Source: Thermoleophilia bacterium
GTDB lineage: Bacteria > Actinomycetota > Thermoleophilia > Gaiellales > Gaiellaceae
Length of the DNA stretch: 52,694 bases
Direction of reading: 5' to 3'
Assembly (NCBI GenBank): GCA_029865325.1
Contig: JAOUHF010000004.1
Location: 1 to 52,694 of the forward strand
Position numbers and translations under genes: made by a program. Below the pieces are notes generated by a model. That model searched no databases and had not been told where the DNA came from. It saw only the letters and a program-made list of their open reading frames with translations. Below, in pieces: positions 37,335 through 45,523 of this stretch (within the stretch, counting starts at the first letter, position 1; each line of letters begins with the position of its first letter).

Positions 37335-37739
37335 ATGGCGGGCACGGAGAACACTCAGAGCCTGACCTCGACCGGAGTCCCGGGATCGCACTACGTGGTT
37401 CCGCCGGCTCGAGAGCTCAAGCGGGAGCGCAAGGCGCTCCTGCAAGTGCGAGAGGAAAAGCTTCGCGACCTGGGCGGGCTCGCGCTCGAGATGTACAAGC
37501 GAGATCGTTTCAGCGCTGGGCTCATCGTCGAGCGCTGCGCCGAGCTCGTGGCGATCGAGGTTCGCGTCCAGGAGATCGACGCGCTGCTCGACGGAACGGC
37601 GCGTCTGCGCCGCGGTGGTGGAGGAGCTGTCTGCATTTGTGGAGCACCTCTACTTCTCGGCGCACGGTTCTGCGCGACCTGCGGTCGACCCGTCGGCGGA
37701 AGCCCACCAGCCGCGACCACCTCTCCAAGCGGCGAATGA
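37335..37739 (+). CDS. Helical protein with C-terminal zinc ribbon
   Basis: This 134-residue protein has an N-terminal helical region (VVPPARELKRERKALLQVREEKLRDLGGLALEMYKRDRF) and a second helix (ELVAIEVRVQEIDALLDG). A C-terminal zinc ribbon reads CICGAPLLLGARFCATCGRPV (CxC then CxxC, four ligands). It begins ten bases after the aldehyde dehydrogenase and overlaps the next gene as ATGA. Function unknown; the next protein has the matching ribbon at its N-terminus. Confidence 0.8.
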   Translation: MAGTENTQSLTSTGVPGSHYVVPPARELKRERKALLQVREEKLRDLGGLALEMYKRDRFSAGLIVERCAELVAIEVRVQEIDALLDGTARLRRGGGGAVCICGAPLLLGARFCATCGRPVGGSPPAATTSPSGE

Positions 37740-38305
37740 CAGCCTGCCCGCGCTGCGGCGAGCCCTCGGCTCGCGGACAGGAGTACTGCCTGGAATGCGG
37801 TGTCCGCCTTCCGGCCTCCGGCGATCGGGGCATACGTACAGGCGGATCGGAATGGATGACGCGTACCGCGATCGCGGCCGTCGTCGCGCTGATCGGAGCT
37901 GCGGCAGCGGTAGCCGTTGCCGGCGGCTCCCAGGGCGATCCCGAGGTGATCACGGCCACGGGCGGATTCGCAACCGTGCCGGCATCGAGCACGCTCCCGT
38001 CCCCGGACGACGGCAGTCCCTCGCAGATCGCGGAGTGGCCACCCGGAGAGGACGGGTGGACCGTGGCGCTCGCATCTCTGCCCCAGACGGGAGGTCGCCG
38101 AATCGCGCTCGCGCGCGCCGCCAAGGCACGAGCCCGGGGACTCCCACAGGTCGGCGTCCTCGACTCGTCGCGGTACGCAAGCCTGCACTCTGGCTACTGG
38201 ATCGTGTTCACGGGCGTCTACTCCTCCGAGGCCGAGGCAACAAGTGCGCTCGAGGCGGCCCGACGGCTCTCGCGGACCGCGGCTGTTCGACGTGTCGTCT
38301 CGTGA
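37736..38305 (+). CDS. Zinc-ribbon membrane protein with SPOR-like domain
   Basis: This 189-residue protein starts at the ATG at 37736. It has an N-terminal zinc ribbon (CPRCGEPSARGQEYCLECG), one membrane helix (TAIAAVVALIGAAAAVAVAGG) and a linker rich in Ser and Pro. The C-terminal domain reads WTVALASLPQTGGRRIALARAAKARARGLPQVGVLDSSRY and SGYWIVFTGVYSSEAEATSALEAARR, which resembles a SPOR (peptidoglycan-binding) domain. The topology puts the ribbon inside and the SPOR-like domain outside the membrane. Coupled to the previous ribbon gene. Confidence 0.78.
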   Translation: MTACPRCGEPSARGQEYCLECGVRLPASGDRGIRTGGSEWMTRTAIAAVVALIGAAAAVAVAGGSQGDPEVITATGGFATVPASSTLPSPDDGSPSQIAEWPPGEDGWTVALASLPQTGGRRIALARAAKARARGLPQVGVLDSSRYASLHSGYWIVFTGVYSSEAEATSALEAARRLSRTAAVRRVVS

Positions 38306-38343
38306 TTCTTTGTTGCCGGTACAGGCTACACTCGTCTCGCACT

Positions 38344-38372
38344 TTGTAACACCGGCGCAAAGGCGCTACACT
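38344..38372 (+). promoter_or_regulatory. Candidate sigma-70-type promoter for the DUF5763-like gene
   Basis: The sequence TTGTAA, 17 bases, TACACT lies in the 141-base spacer before the next gene. A second GGCTACACT occurs about 40 bases upstream, so the region carries a partial duplication of the -10 part. An AGGAG follows at 38426-38430. Confidence 0.45.
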
Positions 38373-38446
38373 TCCCCTCCGCGAGGCGTACGCTTCGCGT
38401 CTTTTTCGCCCGGCCAGAAGGATCCAGGAGAATTCGGCAGACTCGT

Positions 38447-38899
38447 TTGGACGACCAAGTCGCACAGCTTCGCTCGTGTATGTATCAATACTCGCGAGCG
38501 ATCTATCGCTCGATCAAAGACCTGATCGATCCCTACGCTGGCAAGACGACGCAGCTCGAGTACCGTCGTGCGGTGCTTCTCGAGTGCGAGCACACAATGG
38601 CTCGCCTCGCGGACGATCCTCACTACTTCGCACGCCCGGATCGAGCGCTCTTCGCCGACATTCGACGCTATTTTCCGATTACCGCTCAGGCTCAGGTCGC
38701 GTGGACCGTTCGAGAAGGGGTCGGCGCTGCGACAAGCTTCATCGAGCAACAGGTCGAAGCCGGCCTTCTGGATGGCGGAATCGCCCGTTGCCACGCCACT
38801 ACCCGCAAGGGCAAGGCATGCCAGCGAACGCCGCTCCCCGGGCGGGACTTCTGCCCGTCGCACCAGCATCTCGAGCGTTCCGCCACCGTCGCCGCCTAA
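38447..38899 (+). CDS. DUF5763-like protein with C-terminal Cys/His motif
   Basis: This is a 150-residue soluble protein. The C-terminus reads ARCHATTRKGKACQRTPLPGRDFCPSHQ, a CH-GK.C-C-H pattern typical of the small DUF5763-type metal-binding motif. The N-terminal 100 residues (YQYSRAIYRSIKDLIDPYAGKTTQLEYRRAVLLECEHTMARLADD, PHYFARPDRALFADIRRYFP) form a helical domain I do not recognise. The start is uncertain: the TTG at 38447 follows AGGAG by 16 bases, and an ATG at 38480 is the alternative. It precedes pafBC, separated by repeat copy C. Confidence 0.75.
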   Translation: MDDQVAQLRSCMYQYSRAIYRSIKDLIDPYAGKTTQLEYRRAVLLECEHTMARLADDPHYFARPDRALFADIRRYFPITAQAQVAWTVREGVGAATSFIEQQVEAGLLDGGIARCHATTRKGKACQRTPLPGRDFCPSHQHLERSATVAA

Positions 38900-38923
38900 A
38901 CGTCCACCTGCGTGCGAACGCGA

Positions 38924-39003
38924 GCCTGCGGCTGCGAAGCGGGACGCCTTCAGGGATTTCGCGCGGACCGGAATCAGCACTCGCGGATTCCGGTCCTGCG
39001 CCA
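38924..39003 (-). repeat. Interspersed palindromic repeat, copy C
   Basis: This is the cleanest copy. Perfect 10-base arms GACCGGAATC (38966-38975) and GATTCCGGTC (38986-38995) flank a 10-base loop AGCACTCGCG. The adjacent block is AAGGCGTCCCGCTTCGCAGC on the minus strand. It aligns over about 75 bases with copy A at 4911-4988. It fills most of the 137-base spacer ahead of pafBC and could form a hairpin in that leader. Confidence 0.65.
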
Positions 39004-39036
39004 ACCAACTAGCCGAGCGGTAAGCTCGCAACGCGC

Positions 39037-41046
39037 ATGTCCCACGACGCCGACAAGCTCATCCGGCAGCTTTCACTGGTTGCGTTCCTCATGGCCGAGC
39101 GGCGGCTGCTTACAGCGCGCGACGTCAAGTCGAACGTCGAGGGATACAGCGAGATGTCCGATGAGGCATTCGCTCGCCGGTTCTACTCCGATCGTGCCGA
39201 GCTGACGGCACTCGGCGTACCGCTCCAGTCACAGCGGGACGAGTTCACGGGAGAAGAGCTCTACACCCTTCGGTCGGAGCACTACTTCCTCGACCGGCTC
39301 GAGCTGGACAACGACGAGCTCGCGGCGCTGCAGACGGCTCTTTACTACCTCGAGGGGAAGTTCGCGTACGCAGAGCCCCTGCGCCTGGCGCTTCAGAATC
39401 TCGCACTCGGCCGCTCGGGCTTTGCAGAGCCGACCACCCAGACGGCGGAGCGCGTGCGCGTGAGCGCACCGGACTACTCGCCCGAGCTCGCAGGCCGGCT
39501 GTCGAAGCTCGAATCGGCGATCTCGAAGCAGCGGACGGTTCGTTTCGGGTACTGGAGCCCGCGCCGCACACGATCCGGCGAGCGAACCGTGAACCCGTAC
39601 GCGCTCCGCCTCGACGACGGCAACTGGTACGTCGTCGGACACGATCTCGAGCGAAAGACCGAGCGGACGTTCAAGGTTTCGCGAATCCGCGGCGACATCC
39701 GGTTCGCGACCCGCCGTGAGCGCGACTTTCGGACACCCGCCGACTTCGACGTCGAGAAGCATCGGATCCCCCGGCCGTGGCAGATCGGTGAGACGGTCGG
39801 GACGGCTCGGATCTCTGTCTCCGAGGACACCGCGTGGTGGGTCGAGCGGACGCTCTCTGACGCCGGGACCGTCGAGGACGGGGTGTTCGAGACCGAGTAC
39901 GCAAACGTCGAGCTGCTAGCCGGCTGGATCCTCCGCCAGAACGGCCGCGCCGATCCGCTCGAGCCCGACGACCTCGTGGAGGCGGTCTCGAACGGCCTCT
40001 TGCATCTCGCGGAGACGCATGACGGACCAGCGCCCATCGCGGCGGGGCCAAAGCGGGCAGATTCAAGACAACCTCTGCCAGAAAGACCCCTCGGGCCTGT
40101 CGCTCCGGAGCGGTTCGGCGTCCTTCAGGCGCTCCTCGCGCAACTTCTCGCGGCCTGTGGAGACGAGCGATCCGCCGTGCTTGACGCAGGCGAGTTGGCC
40201 GCGCGTTTCTCCATCCCGATCGAGGAGCTTCAAGATCACCTCTCGCTCCTCAATCTCGTCAACTTCGGCGGCGGCTGCTATGCCGTGTACGCCATACACG
40301 ACGGCGACGTCGTGCGTGTCGACAAAGAGCTCTACGGCGACGTCTTCCGGCGTTCACCCAAGCTCACACCCCTCGAGGCGCGGGCGATCCGGCTGGCGAT
40401 CGAGTACGTCGGGCCGACGATCGCCGCGGACGCGCACTCGCCGCTCAAGCGTGTCCGTAAGAAACTCGAGGAGACCTTCGGCCGCTTCGATCTCGCCGGG
40501 ACGCCCGAGCCTCGCGACGCGTCGGATGAGGAGGCACTCGTCAAGGTCTTGAGCGAGGCGACCGAGAAACGCATCGTCGTCGAGATCGAGTACCTGAAGG
40601 ACGGAGCCGAGGGTCCGTCGCTTCGTCTCGTCGAGCCGTACACGATCGAGCGGGAGTTGCCGGTGTGGCGCGTGCACACATGGGATCAGTCGGTCGACGC
40701 CGCTCGCACGTTTCGTCTCGACCGCATGCGCTCGGCCAGGCTCACGGACACGACGTTCGAGTCTCGAGACGGATTCGATCCCTCGTACCTCCGGAACCCC
40801 CGGGTAGCGCGGCTCCTTCATTCCCCAGTCGTCGCACGTTGGAAGCTCGAGCGTGGCGCGCGCCCGCTCACCGACGGATCGGCCATTGCCGAGGTGCCAT
40901 ACAAGACGGAGGAGTGGCTCCTCTCTGAGGTACTCGCCGACCGAGGTGAGACAACTGTGCTCGAGCCGCAACGACTTCGTGACCTCGTCGCGAGGCGAGC
41001 GCGGCGACTTCAGCGAGAGCTTGGACGAGTTCCCACGCGCCGCTGA
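39037..41046 (+). CDS. pafBC: PafBC, fused WYL-domain DNA-damage regulator
   Basis: This single chain of 669 residues carries two tandem winged-helix/WYL units. The first half starts DADKLIRQLSLVAFLMAERRLLTARDV and has the WYL core (VRFGYWSPRRTRSGERTVNPYALRLDDGNWYVVGHD). The second half restarts at ERFGVLQALLAQLLAAC with a winged helix (ELAARFSIPIEELQDHLSLLNLV) and a WYL core (VVEIEYLKDGAEGPSLRLVEPYTIERELPVWRVHTWD). In mycobacteria, PafB and PafC are separate proteins that form a heterodimer and activate the SOS-independent DNA-damage response. Fused forms occur in other actinobacteria. No proteasome genes are in this window. Confidence 0.9.
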   Translation: MSHDADKLIRQLSLVAFLMAERRLLTARDVKSNVEGYSEMSDEAFARRFYSDRAELTALGVPLQSQRDEFTGEELYTLRSEHYFLDRLELDNDELAALQTALYYLEGKFAYAEPLRLALQNLALGRSGFAEPTTQTAERVRVSAPDYSPELAGRLSKLESAISKQRTVRFGYWSPRRTRSGERTVNPYALRLDDGNWYVVGHDLERKTERTFKVSRIRGDIRFATRRERDFRTPADFDVEKHRIPRPWQIGETVGTARISVSEDTAWWVERTLSDAGTVEDGVFETEYANVELLAGWILRQNGRADPLEPDDLVEAVSNGLLHLAETHDGPAPIAAGPKRADSRQPLPERPLGPVAPERFGVLQALLAQLLAACGDERSAVLDAGELAARFSIPIEELQDHLSLLNLVNFGGGCYAVYAIHDGDVVRVDKELYGDVFRRSPKLTPLEARAIRLAIEYVGPTIAADAHSPLKRVRKKLEETFGRFDLAGTPEPRDASDEEALVKVLSEATEKRIVVEIEYLKDGAEGPSLRLVEPYTIERELPVWRVHTWDQSVDAARTFRLDRMRSARLTDTTFESRDGFDPSYLRNPRVARLLHSPVVARWKLERGARPLTDGSAIAEVPYKTEEWLLSEVLADRGETTVLEPQRLRDLVARRARRLQRELGRVPTRR

Positions 41047-41119
41047 CTTTCGAAGAACTGCATCAACTTCGCGCCGACTTCCACGCCGTCCGTTGCGGGG
41101 CGTGTTCCGCAGTGCCATC

Positions 41120-41137
41120 GTTGTCGTAATAGACAAC
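41120..41137. promoter_or_regulatory. Perfect inverted repeat GTTGTC-N6-GACAAC
   Basis: This 18-base palindrome (GTTGTC GTAATA GACAAC) ends four bases before an AAGGAG ribosome-binding site and 14 bases before the start of the exported-protein gene at 41152. Its position suits a repressor site over the start of transcription or a hairpin that hides the ribosome-binding site. The rest of the 105-base spacer shows nothing clear. Confidence 0.4.
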
Positions 41138-41151
41138 CAGAAGGAGCGCGC

Positions 41152-42540
41152 ATGGACGGACGTAGGAATGCCTTTGGCGGAAGGCTCGTCGTCTCGTTGG
41201 GGGTGCTGACTGGCGCATTGGCGGGTGCAGCAACGTTCCTTGTCGCAGACTCGGCGGTGGCCACACGCGCAGCGGAACCGTCGAGCGTGATCGTGGAGGC
41301 GACGCACGTGCCGCCGCTTCTCACGGTAGACGGGGAGCGATCCGACCTGAGCTACGACGCGTACTGCATCGACTCGGAAGCGGAAGCTCCCGAAGACTCG
41401 TGCGACCTCGTTGGCTCCGTGTTCATCCGCTCCGGATCCACAGGCCCGTTTTCTAAGCTTCCGCTTCGGAGCGACGGCACCGCCGGTCGGCTCGTCGCGA
41501 GCGTTCCCGAGGAAATAACAACACCGCGGAAGGGGTTCACGTACTACGCCGAGATCGCGGCGGCGACAGGCCAAGCCGCCGTAACCCTTCCGTCCGGAGG
41601 AGCATGGGCTCCTCATCAGAGCCTTCCCCTCGGCGCGGCGATCGCTATCGATCTCGGACGACATGCCTTCGGGTCGTCGTCTCGAGCCGACGAGCGCGTT
41701 GCCGAGGTTGGCTGGGGTGACGGTTCGAACGACGTCGGTCTCGAGGAGGGTCGCAATCTCACACCGATCGGCGCCTCCGCTTTCGACGTCGACCCGAGCG
41801 GAGTGGTCGTCGTTCTCGATCAGGCACATCGACGCGTGCTCCGATGGCGCAACGGGTCACAGAATCCGACCCGGGTTCCGCTGGCGATCGCCGGAACCAT
41901 CGCCGACATGGCGCTCGCTTCCGACGGTTCGCTCTACGTCCTCGAATTCGCGAGCCGCTCCGGACGCACGCCGCTCGTGCGCCGCTTCGACTCCCACGGC
42001 CGCGAGCTCGAGTCGACCGAAACCGCCGAGCGAACCGCATCCCAAATCCGGCAGGGCCCACTTGGGCCCGTCATCCTTCAACAGCCGTCGGGCCAGTGGA
42101 TGCCGGCAGCGTCCGCCGGTTCGCCCATCCCTCCGGAGGTCCAACGCCGTCGCGGCCGCTCCGGGCGCCCAATTCGTGGAGGCGAAGAGATCGTCGTACT
42201 TCGACTGAACAACGAGATCCGGGTCGCTCTGGTGGGTCCAGCCGGCGTGCGACGATCATGGCGGATCGCGAGTGAGACCGCGCTGGCGGAGGTACAACTC
42301 GCTGAACCGCTCGGACACGACGTCGTGCTCGTTGCCCGTGTCTACACGGATGACGCTGACGAGTTCGTAGCTCTCGTGTTGGGCGCAGAGGGACTTATTC
42401 GTCGAATCTCGCTCGATTCAGCGGACTGGGCAGAGAGTGCACCGCTCGGGCGCTTCCGACTGGTCCGCGGATCCCTGTACCAACTCGGCTCGACTCCCGC
42501 GGGTGCATACGTAGACCGCTTCGACCTGGAGGTCCGCTAA
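41152..42540 (+). CDS. Exported protein, possible beta-propeller
   Basis: This 462-residue protein has a signal or anchor helix (LVVSLGVLTGALAGAATFLVADSAVA). A first domain of about 120 residues has two cysteines (YCIDSEAEAPEDSCDLVG). Propeller-like strands follow: FDVDPSGVVVVLDQAHRRVLRW, MALASDGSLYVLEFASR and PLVRRFDSHGREL. These resemble NHL/SMP-30-type repeats but are too few to be sure. It is the first of three exported proteins. Its stop overlaps the next start by one base (TAATG). Function unknown. Confidence 0.7.
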   Translation: MDGRRNAFGGRLVVSLGVLTGALAGAATFLVADSAVATRAAEPSSVIVEATHVPPLLTVDGERSDLSYDAYCIDSEAEAPEDSCDLVGSVFIRSGSTGPFSKLPLRSDGTAGRLVASVPEEITTPRKGFTYYAEIAAATGQAAVTLPSGGAWAPHQSLPLGAAIAIDLGRHAFGSSSRADERVAEVGWGDGSNDVGLEEGRNLTPIGASAFDVDPSGVVVVLDQAHRRVLRWRNGSQNPTRVPLAIAGTIADMALASDGSLYVLEFASRSGRTPLVRRFDSHGRELESTETAERTASQIRQGPLGPVILQQPSGQWMPAASAGSPIPPEVQRRRGRSGRPIRGGEEIVVLRLNNEIRVALVGPAGVRRSWRIASETALAEVQLAEPLGHDVVLVARVYTDDADEFVALVLGAEGLIRRISLDSADWAESAPLGRFRLVRGSLYQLGSTPAGAYVDRFDLEVR

Positions 42541-43163
42541 TGGCTCGTTCTCACACGTTCCTCGCGTGCTTCGTCACTGCGTTCTTCCTCACCGGCGCAG
42601 GGACTGGAGCCGCTTACCACACGCAATTCGTCGCGACCAACTGCAACACAGCGGCCCCCACGCCTACCCCGTACATCACGCGCAGCGGATCGGCGACCGT
42701 CGCCCTCAGAGCACGATACGAGGGGTACCAATGGGCGGGCGGGTGTTGGAACAACAACGATCGCGACGACTCTCCGAACGACCCGACAAGCGATCCGGCA
42801 ACCGGCGGTGAAGGTGGCGACTGTTCCGGATTCACCTTCAAGGTGTGGCGGGAATCGCTGACCGAGAGCGATGCGAGCTTTCAGCAGTGGGGCATGTTGC
42901 GCAACGTGCACGGGCCGTACACCGCCTCGCGCTTCAAGTCGGGCCACGGGGCCCCCAACATCACGGCGTCCAAGTCGGCTCTGCTCAAGATGGACGCTTT
43001 GGCGAGCGAAAGCCACATCGGGATGATCTATGCACCGAACGCCGACGGAACGGATCAGATCATCGAAGCAAAGGGCGAGGCGTACGGAACGAACATCTGG
43101 ACGCGGACATACCGAGGAAGCTCCAGCTACGGGGGCGTTCGGCGCACCGGTTGGAGCTCCTGA
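42540..43163 (+). CDS. Secreted NlpC/P60-like cysteine peptidase
   Basis: This is a 207-residue protein with a signal peptide (FLACFVTAFFLTGAGTGAAYH). The mature part has YEGYQWAGGCWNN followed by GGEGGDCSGFTFKVW. The DCSGFT block with Cys95 is the NlpC/P60 nucleophile motif, and YxWAGG upstream is also family-like. His159 in ESHIGMIYAPN is the likely catalytic His. The third polar residue is not obvious. An Asn/Asp-rich insertion (NNNDRDDSPNDPTSDP) separates the two motifs and could bind calcium. Such enzymes usually cut peptidoglycan stem peptides. Confidence 0.75.
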   Translation: MARSHTFLACFVTAFFLTGAGTGAAYHTQFVATNCNTAAPTPTPYITRSGSATVALRARYEGYQWAGGCWNNNDRDDSPNDPTSDPATGGEGGDCSGFTFKVWRESLTESDASFQQWGMLRNVHGPYTASRFKSGHGAPNITASKSALLKMDALASESHIGMIYAPNADGTDQIIEAKGEAYGTNIWTRTYRGSSSYGGVRRTGWSS

Positions 43164-43187
43164 GCTTCTGGCGCAGGGAAGCGTTCA

Positions 43188-43874
43188 ATGAGCGATCGCT
43201 TCGTCATCCGCGTGGCTGCCATGGTCGTCGGCTCGTTACTCACGATTGGATGCGATACCAACGACCCCGGCGCACCGATGACCTTGATGAACGGCTCTCG
43301 GGCGCCGGAGCTCCCGGTCGACCTCGAAGGCGTCGCGAGCCCGGCCGTGTCTACCTCGGTAGCGACGAGCAGCATCGGCGAGATCGGAGCCGGCTCGGCG
43401 TTTGGAGCGTGTGCGAAAAGGGCACAAGGGGAGCGTCGGTCGGTACCGGTCGTGGTCCGTGTCGGCGTGACGGGCGAGAGCGTTACGTTCCGAACGGAAT
43501 CGAGGCGCGGTCTTTATGGTTGCGACAACAGCCAGGGTTCGCGCGAGGAGGGTCGACGCGCATGTGGAGTCGCATTCGGCCAACTCTCAGAGGGCCGCCT
43601 GGAAGATCCGCGTCTCAACGTTGGCGCGTGCACGACCAAAGGCGGAGAACCACTCGGCTTTGCTTGGGTCCAGCCTGTCCCGAACGCGACGTTTGTCGCC
43701 GTCGAGCAGGACGGCTACGTCGAGGTGTATCGGACAGCGGGAGGGCTCCCCATCCGCGTGACAACGGATGACGTCGAGATCGATCGGTCAGGCGCGACGT
43801 TCCGCATCACCGAACACGCTGAGGATGGAGGGCTGATTCAGCAGTACCGGGTTGAAGCAAGCGTCGCGGGTTGA
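43188..43874 (+). CDS. Lipoprotein of unknown function
   Basis: This 228-residue protein has a lipoprotein signal ending at GSLLTIGCDTND, a fair lipobox with Cys22. The mature part contains four further cysteines (GACAKRAQ, LYGCDNS, RRACGVAF, NVGACTTKG) in the first half and a beta-rich C-terminal half (VEVYRTAGGLPIRVTTDDVEI). No known domain is seen. It follows the NlpC-like gene by 24 bases on the same strand. Its last 37 bases overlap the convergent kinase gene. Confidence 0.7.
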   Translation: MSDRFVIRVAAMVVGSLLTIGCDTNDPGAPMTLMNGSRAPELPVDLEGVASPAVSTSVATSSIGEIGAGSAFGACAKRAQGERRSVPVVVRVGVTGESVTFRTESRRGLYGCDNSQGSREEGRRACGVAFGQLSEGRLEDPRLNVGACTTKGGEPLGFAWVQPVPNATFVAVEQDGYVEVYRTAGGLPIRVTTDDVEIDRSGATFRITEHAEDGGLIQQYRVEASVAG

Positions 43875-44509
43875 CTCACCGGAAGGGCGATGGTGAATGT
43901 CGCACCTTCACCGGGAACCGACCTCAAGGTCAACGTCCCCCCGTGGGCCTCGGCGATCGCTCGAGCGATCGCGAGTCCGAGACCCGAGCCCGGTTCGTCA
44001 GCGTCGAGTCGAACACCTGCTTCGAAGATGCGTTCTTGGTCGGCGATTGGCACGCCAGCGCCCGCGTCCGAGACTGAGAGGAGGACCAGAGCTTCGCTCG
44101 ACCTGGCGCTGACGAAGACGTCTCCATCTAGGCCCGCGTGTCTCAGTGCGTTGGTCACGAGGTTGTCGAGCGCCTGCCGCAAGCGCACTGAGTCGGCCGC
44201 GATGCGGGGTATATGGGGGGTGACCTCTGAATCGATGCTCGCCCCGGCGAGCGAGGCTGTCGCCACAGCTTCGTGAACGAGAGTCCCAACATCGACCGGC
44301 TCGAAACGAACCGACGCGATCGCCGCGTCGATGACCACTCGCTGGATGCCGAGACAGGCGGCGATCGCCAGGCGCGACAGCTCGAACCGCACTCGGCCCT
44401 CGAGATCCTCGTCTCCGAACGTCTCGGCAATCGCCGCCAGCGCCGCTACGGGGCTACGAACTTCATGGACGAGCACGGCGAGCCGCTGAGGGTCGTCAGC
44501 TGAGCTCAC
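43838..44509 (-). CDS. Soluble histidine kinase core without sensor
   Basis: This 223-residue protein has only a kinase core. Phospho-His15 is in LVHEVRSPVAAL. The N box is LDNLVTNALRHA, G1 is SDAGAGVPI and G2 is EPGSGLGLAIARAI. There is no membrane helix, HAMP or PAS domain, and no response regulator nearby. The H-box has VRSP for the common LRTP, a tolerated change. It overlaps the queG stop by four bases (ATGA), so it is the second gene of that operon. Whether it signals or acts on another substrate is unknown. Confidence 0.85.
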   Translation of the reverse strand: MSSADDPQRLAVLVHEVRSPVAALAAIAETFGDEDLEGRVRFELSRLAIAACLGIQRVVIDAAIASVRFEPVDVGTLVHEAVATASLAGASIDSEVTPHIPRIAADSVRLRQALDNLVTNALRHAGLDGDVFVSARSSEALVLLSVSDAGAGVPIADQERIFEAGVRLDADEPGSGLGLAIARAIAEAHGGTLTLRSVPGEGATFTIALPVSQPATLASTRYC

Positions 44510-45507
44510 GCTGACCGCTCGGAAAGCCGGTTCAGGGCCCAGGTCGCGGTCTCCTCCAGCATCAGGTCCTCGCCTCCCAGGTACTGCTCAACGCTCGGCC
44601 TCAGAGCACCCGTGCCGACGTTCCCGGCGGCGATGAGCGCATTTCGTACCAGCCAGCGAGCGTCCTTTCTCGGAACGTAGAGACGTTCGAACTCAGCGAT
44701 CAACTCGCCCTCGTCCCCCTCGAGCCAATCGCGCAGTGACACGGTCGGCCTTGCGCCGTCGAGCGGCGCATCCCCTCGTCTCTTCTCGACGCCTCGATTC
44801 CAGGGGCAGACGTCCTGGCAGATATCGCAGCCGTACACGCTGTCGCTCAGCTCCCCTCGATACATCTCGGGAATCGACGACGGTGCCTGCGTCCAGTACG
44901 AGAGGCATTTCGTGGCGTCCAGGACCCCCGGCTCGTCGAGAGCGCCCGTGGGGCACGCGTCTATACAAAGTCGGCACGAACCGCAGTCGAGCTCTAGTGG
45001 AAGCGAGTGCTCGATCTCGACATCGGTGACGAGGGCTCCGAGGACGACCCACGATCCGTGTCGCCGAGTGATGGACATCGTGTTCTTGCCGTAGAAGGCG
45101 ATGCCCGCCCGCACGGCTGCCTCCCGATCGACGTGGTCGTTGTCGTCGACGAGGACCCGGTACGTGCCGCCCAGTGCTCGGCCTAGGGCATCGAGACGCT
45201 CACGCAACGTCGAATACTCGTCCCGCCAGGTGTAGCGCGGTAGTCGACCCTGATTCTCTCCCGGCTCGGCACCAGGCGCGTAATAGCAGAGCGCGGCGGC
45301 GACCACGGAGCGCGCACCTTCGAGAAGAAGCTCGGGATGGCACGAGACTTCGGGGCGAGCCATCGTGAAGCGCATGTCCGCGAAAAGCCCGCGCGACTGT
45401 CGCTCGCGGATGTGGCGCTCGGTCTCCTCGTAAGGCTCCGCTCGCGCCGCGCCGACGACGTCCAGCCCGAAGTCGGCGGCTACCCGAGTCAGCTCGGCGC
45501 TACTCAT
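44506..45507 (-). CDS. queG: Epoxyqueuosine reductase
   Basis: QueG is the cobalamin- and iron-sulfur-dependent enzyme that makes queuosine from epoxyqueuosine in tRNA. The two [4Fe-4S] motifs are CGSCRLCIDACPTGAL and CDICQDVCPWN. The N-terminal part has DVVGAARAEP, a conserved NTMSITRRHGSW segment and YGKN. A short helical repeat region closes it. I start it at the ATG at 45507 (MSSAELTRVAADFGL), 333 residues; the track adds 11 residues that overlap the divergent gene. Together with queA and tgt it shows that the organism completes queuosine. Confidence 0.95.
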   Translation of the reverse strand: MSSAELTRVAADFGLDVVGAARAEPYEETERHIRERQSRGLFADMRFTMARPEVSCHPELLLEGARSVVAAALCYYAPGAEPGENQGRLPRYTWRDEYSTLRERLDALGRALGGTYRVLVDDNDHVDREAAVRAGIAFYGKNTMSITRRHGSWVVLGALVTDVEIEHSLPLELDCGSCRLCIDACPTGALDEPGVLDATKCLSYWTQAPSSIPEMYRGELSDSVYGCDICQDVCPWNRGVEKRRGDAPLDGARPTVSLRDWLEGDEGELIAEFERLYVPRKDARWLVRNALIAAGNVGTGALRPSVEQYLGGEDLMLEETATWALNRLSERSA

Positions 45508-45523
45508 GCGAGGATTCTGCCTC

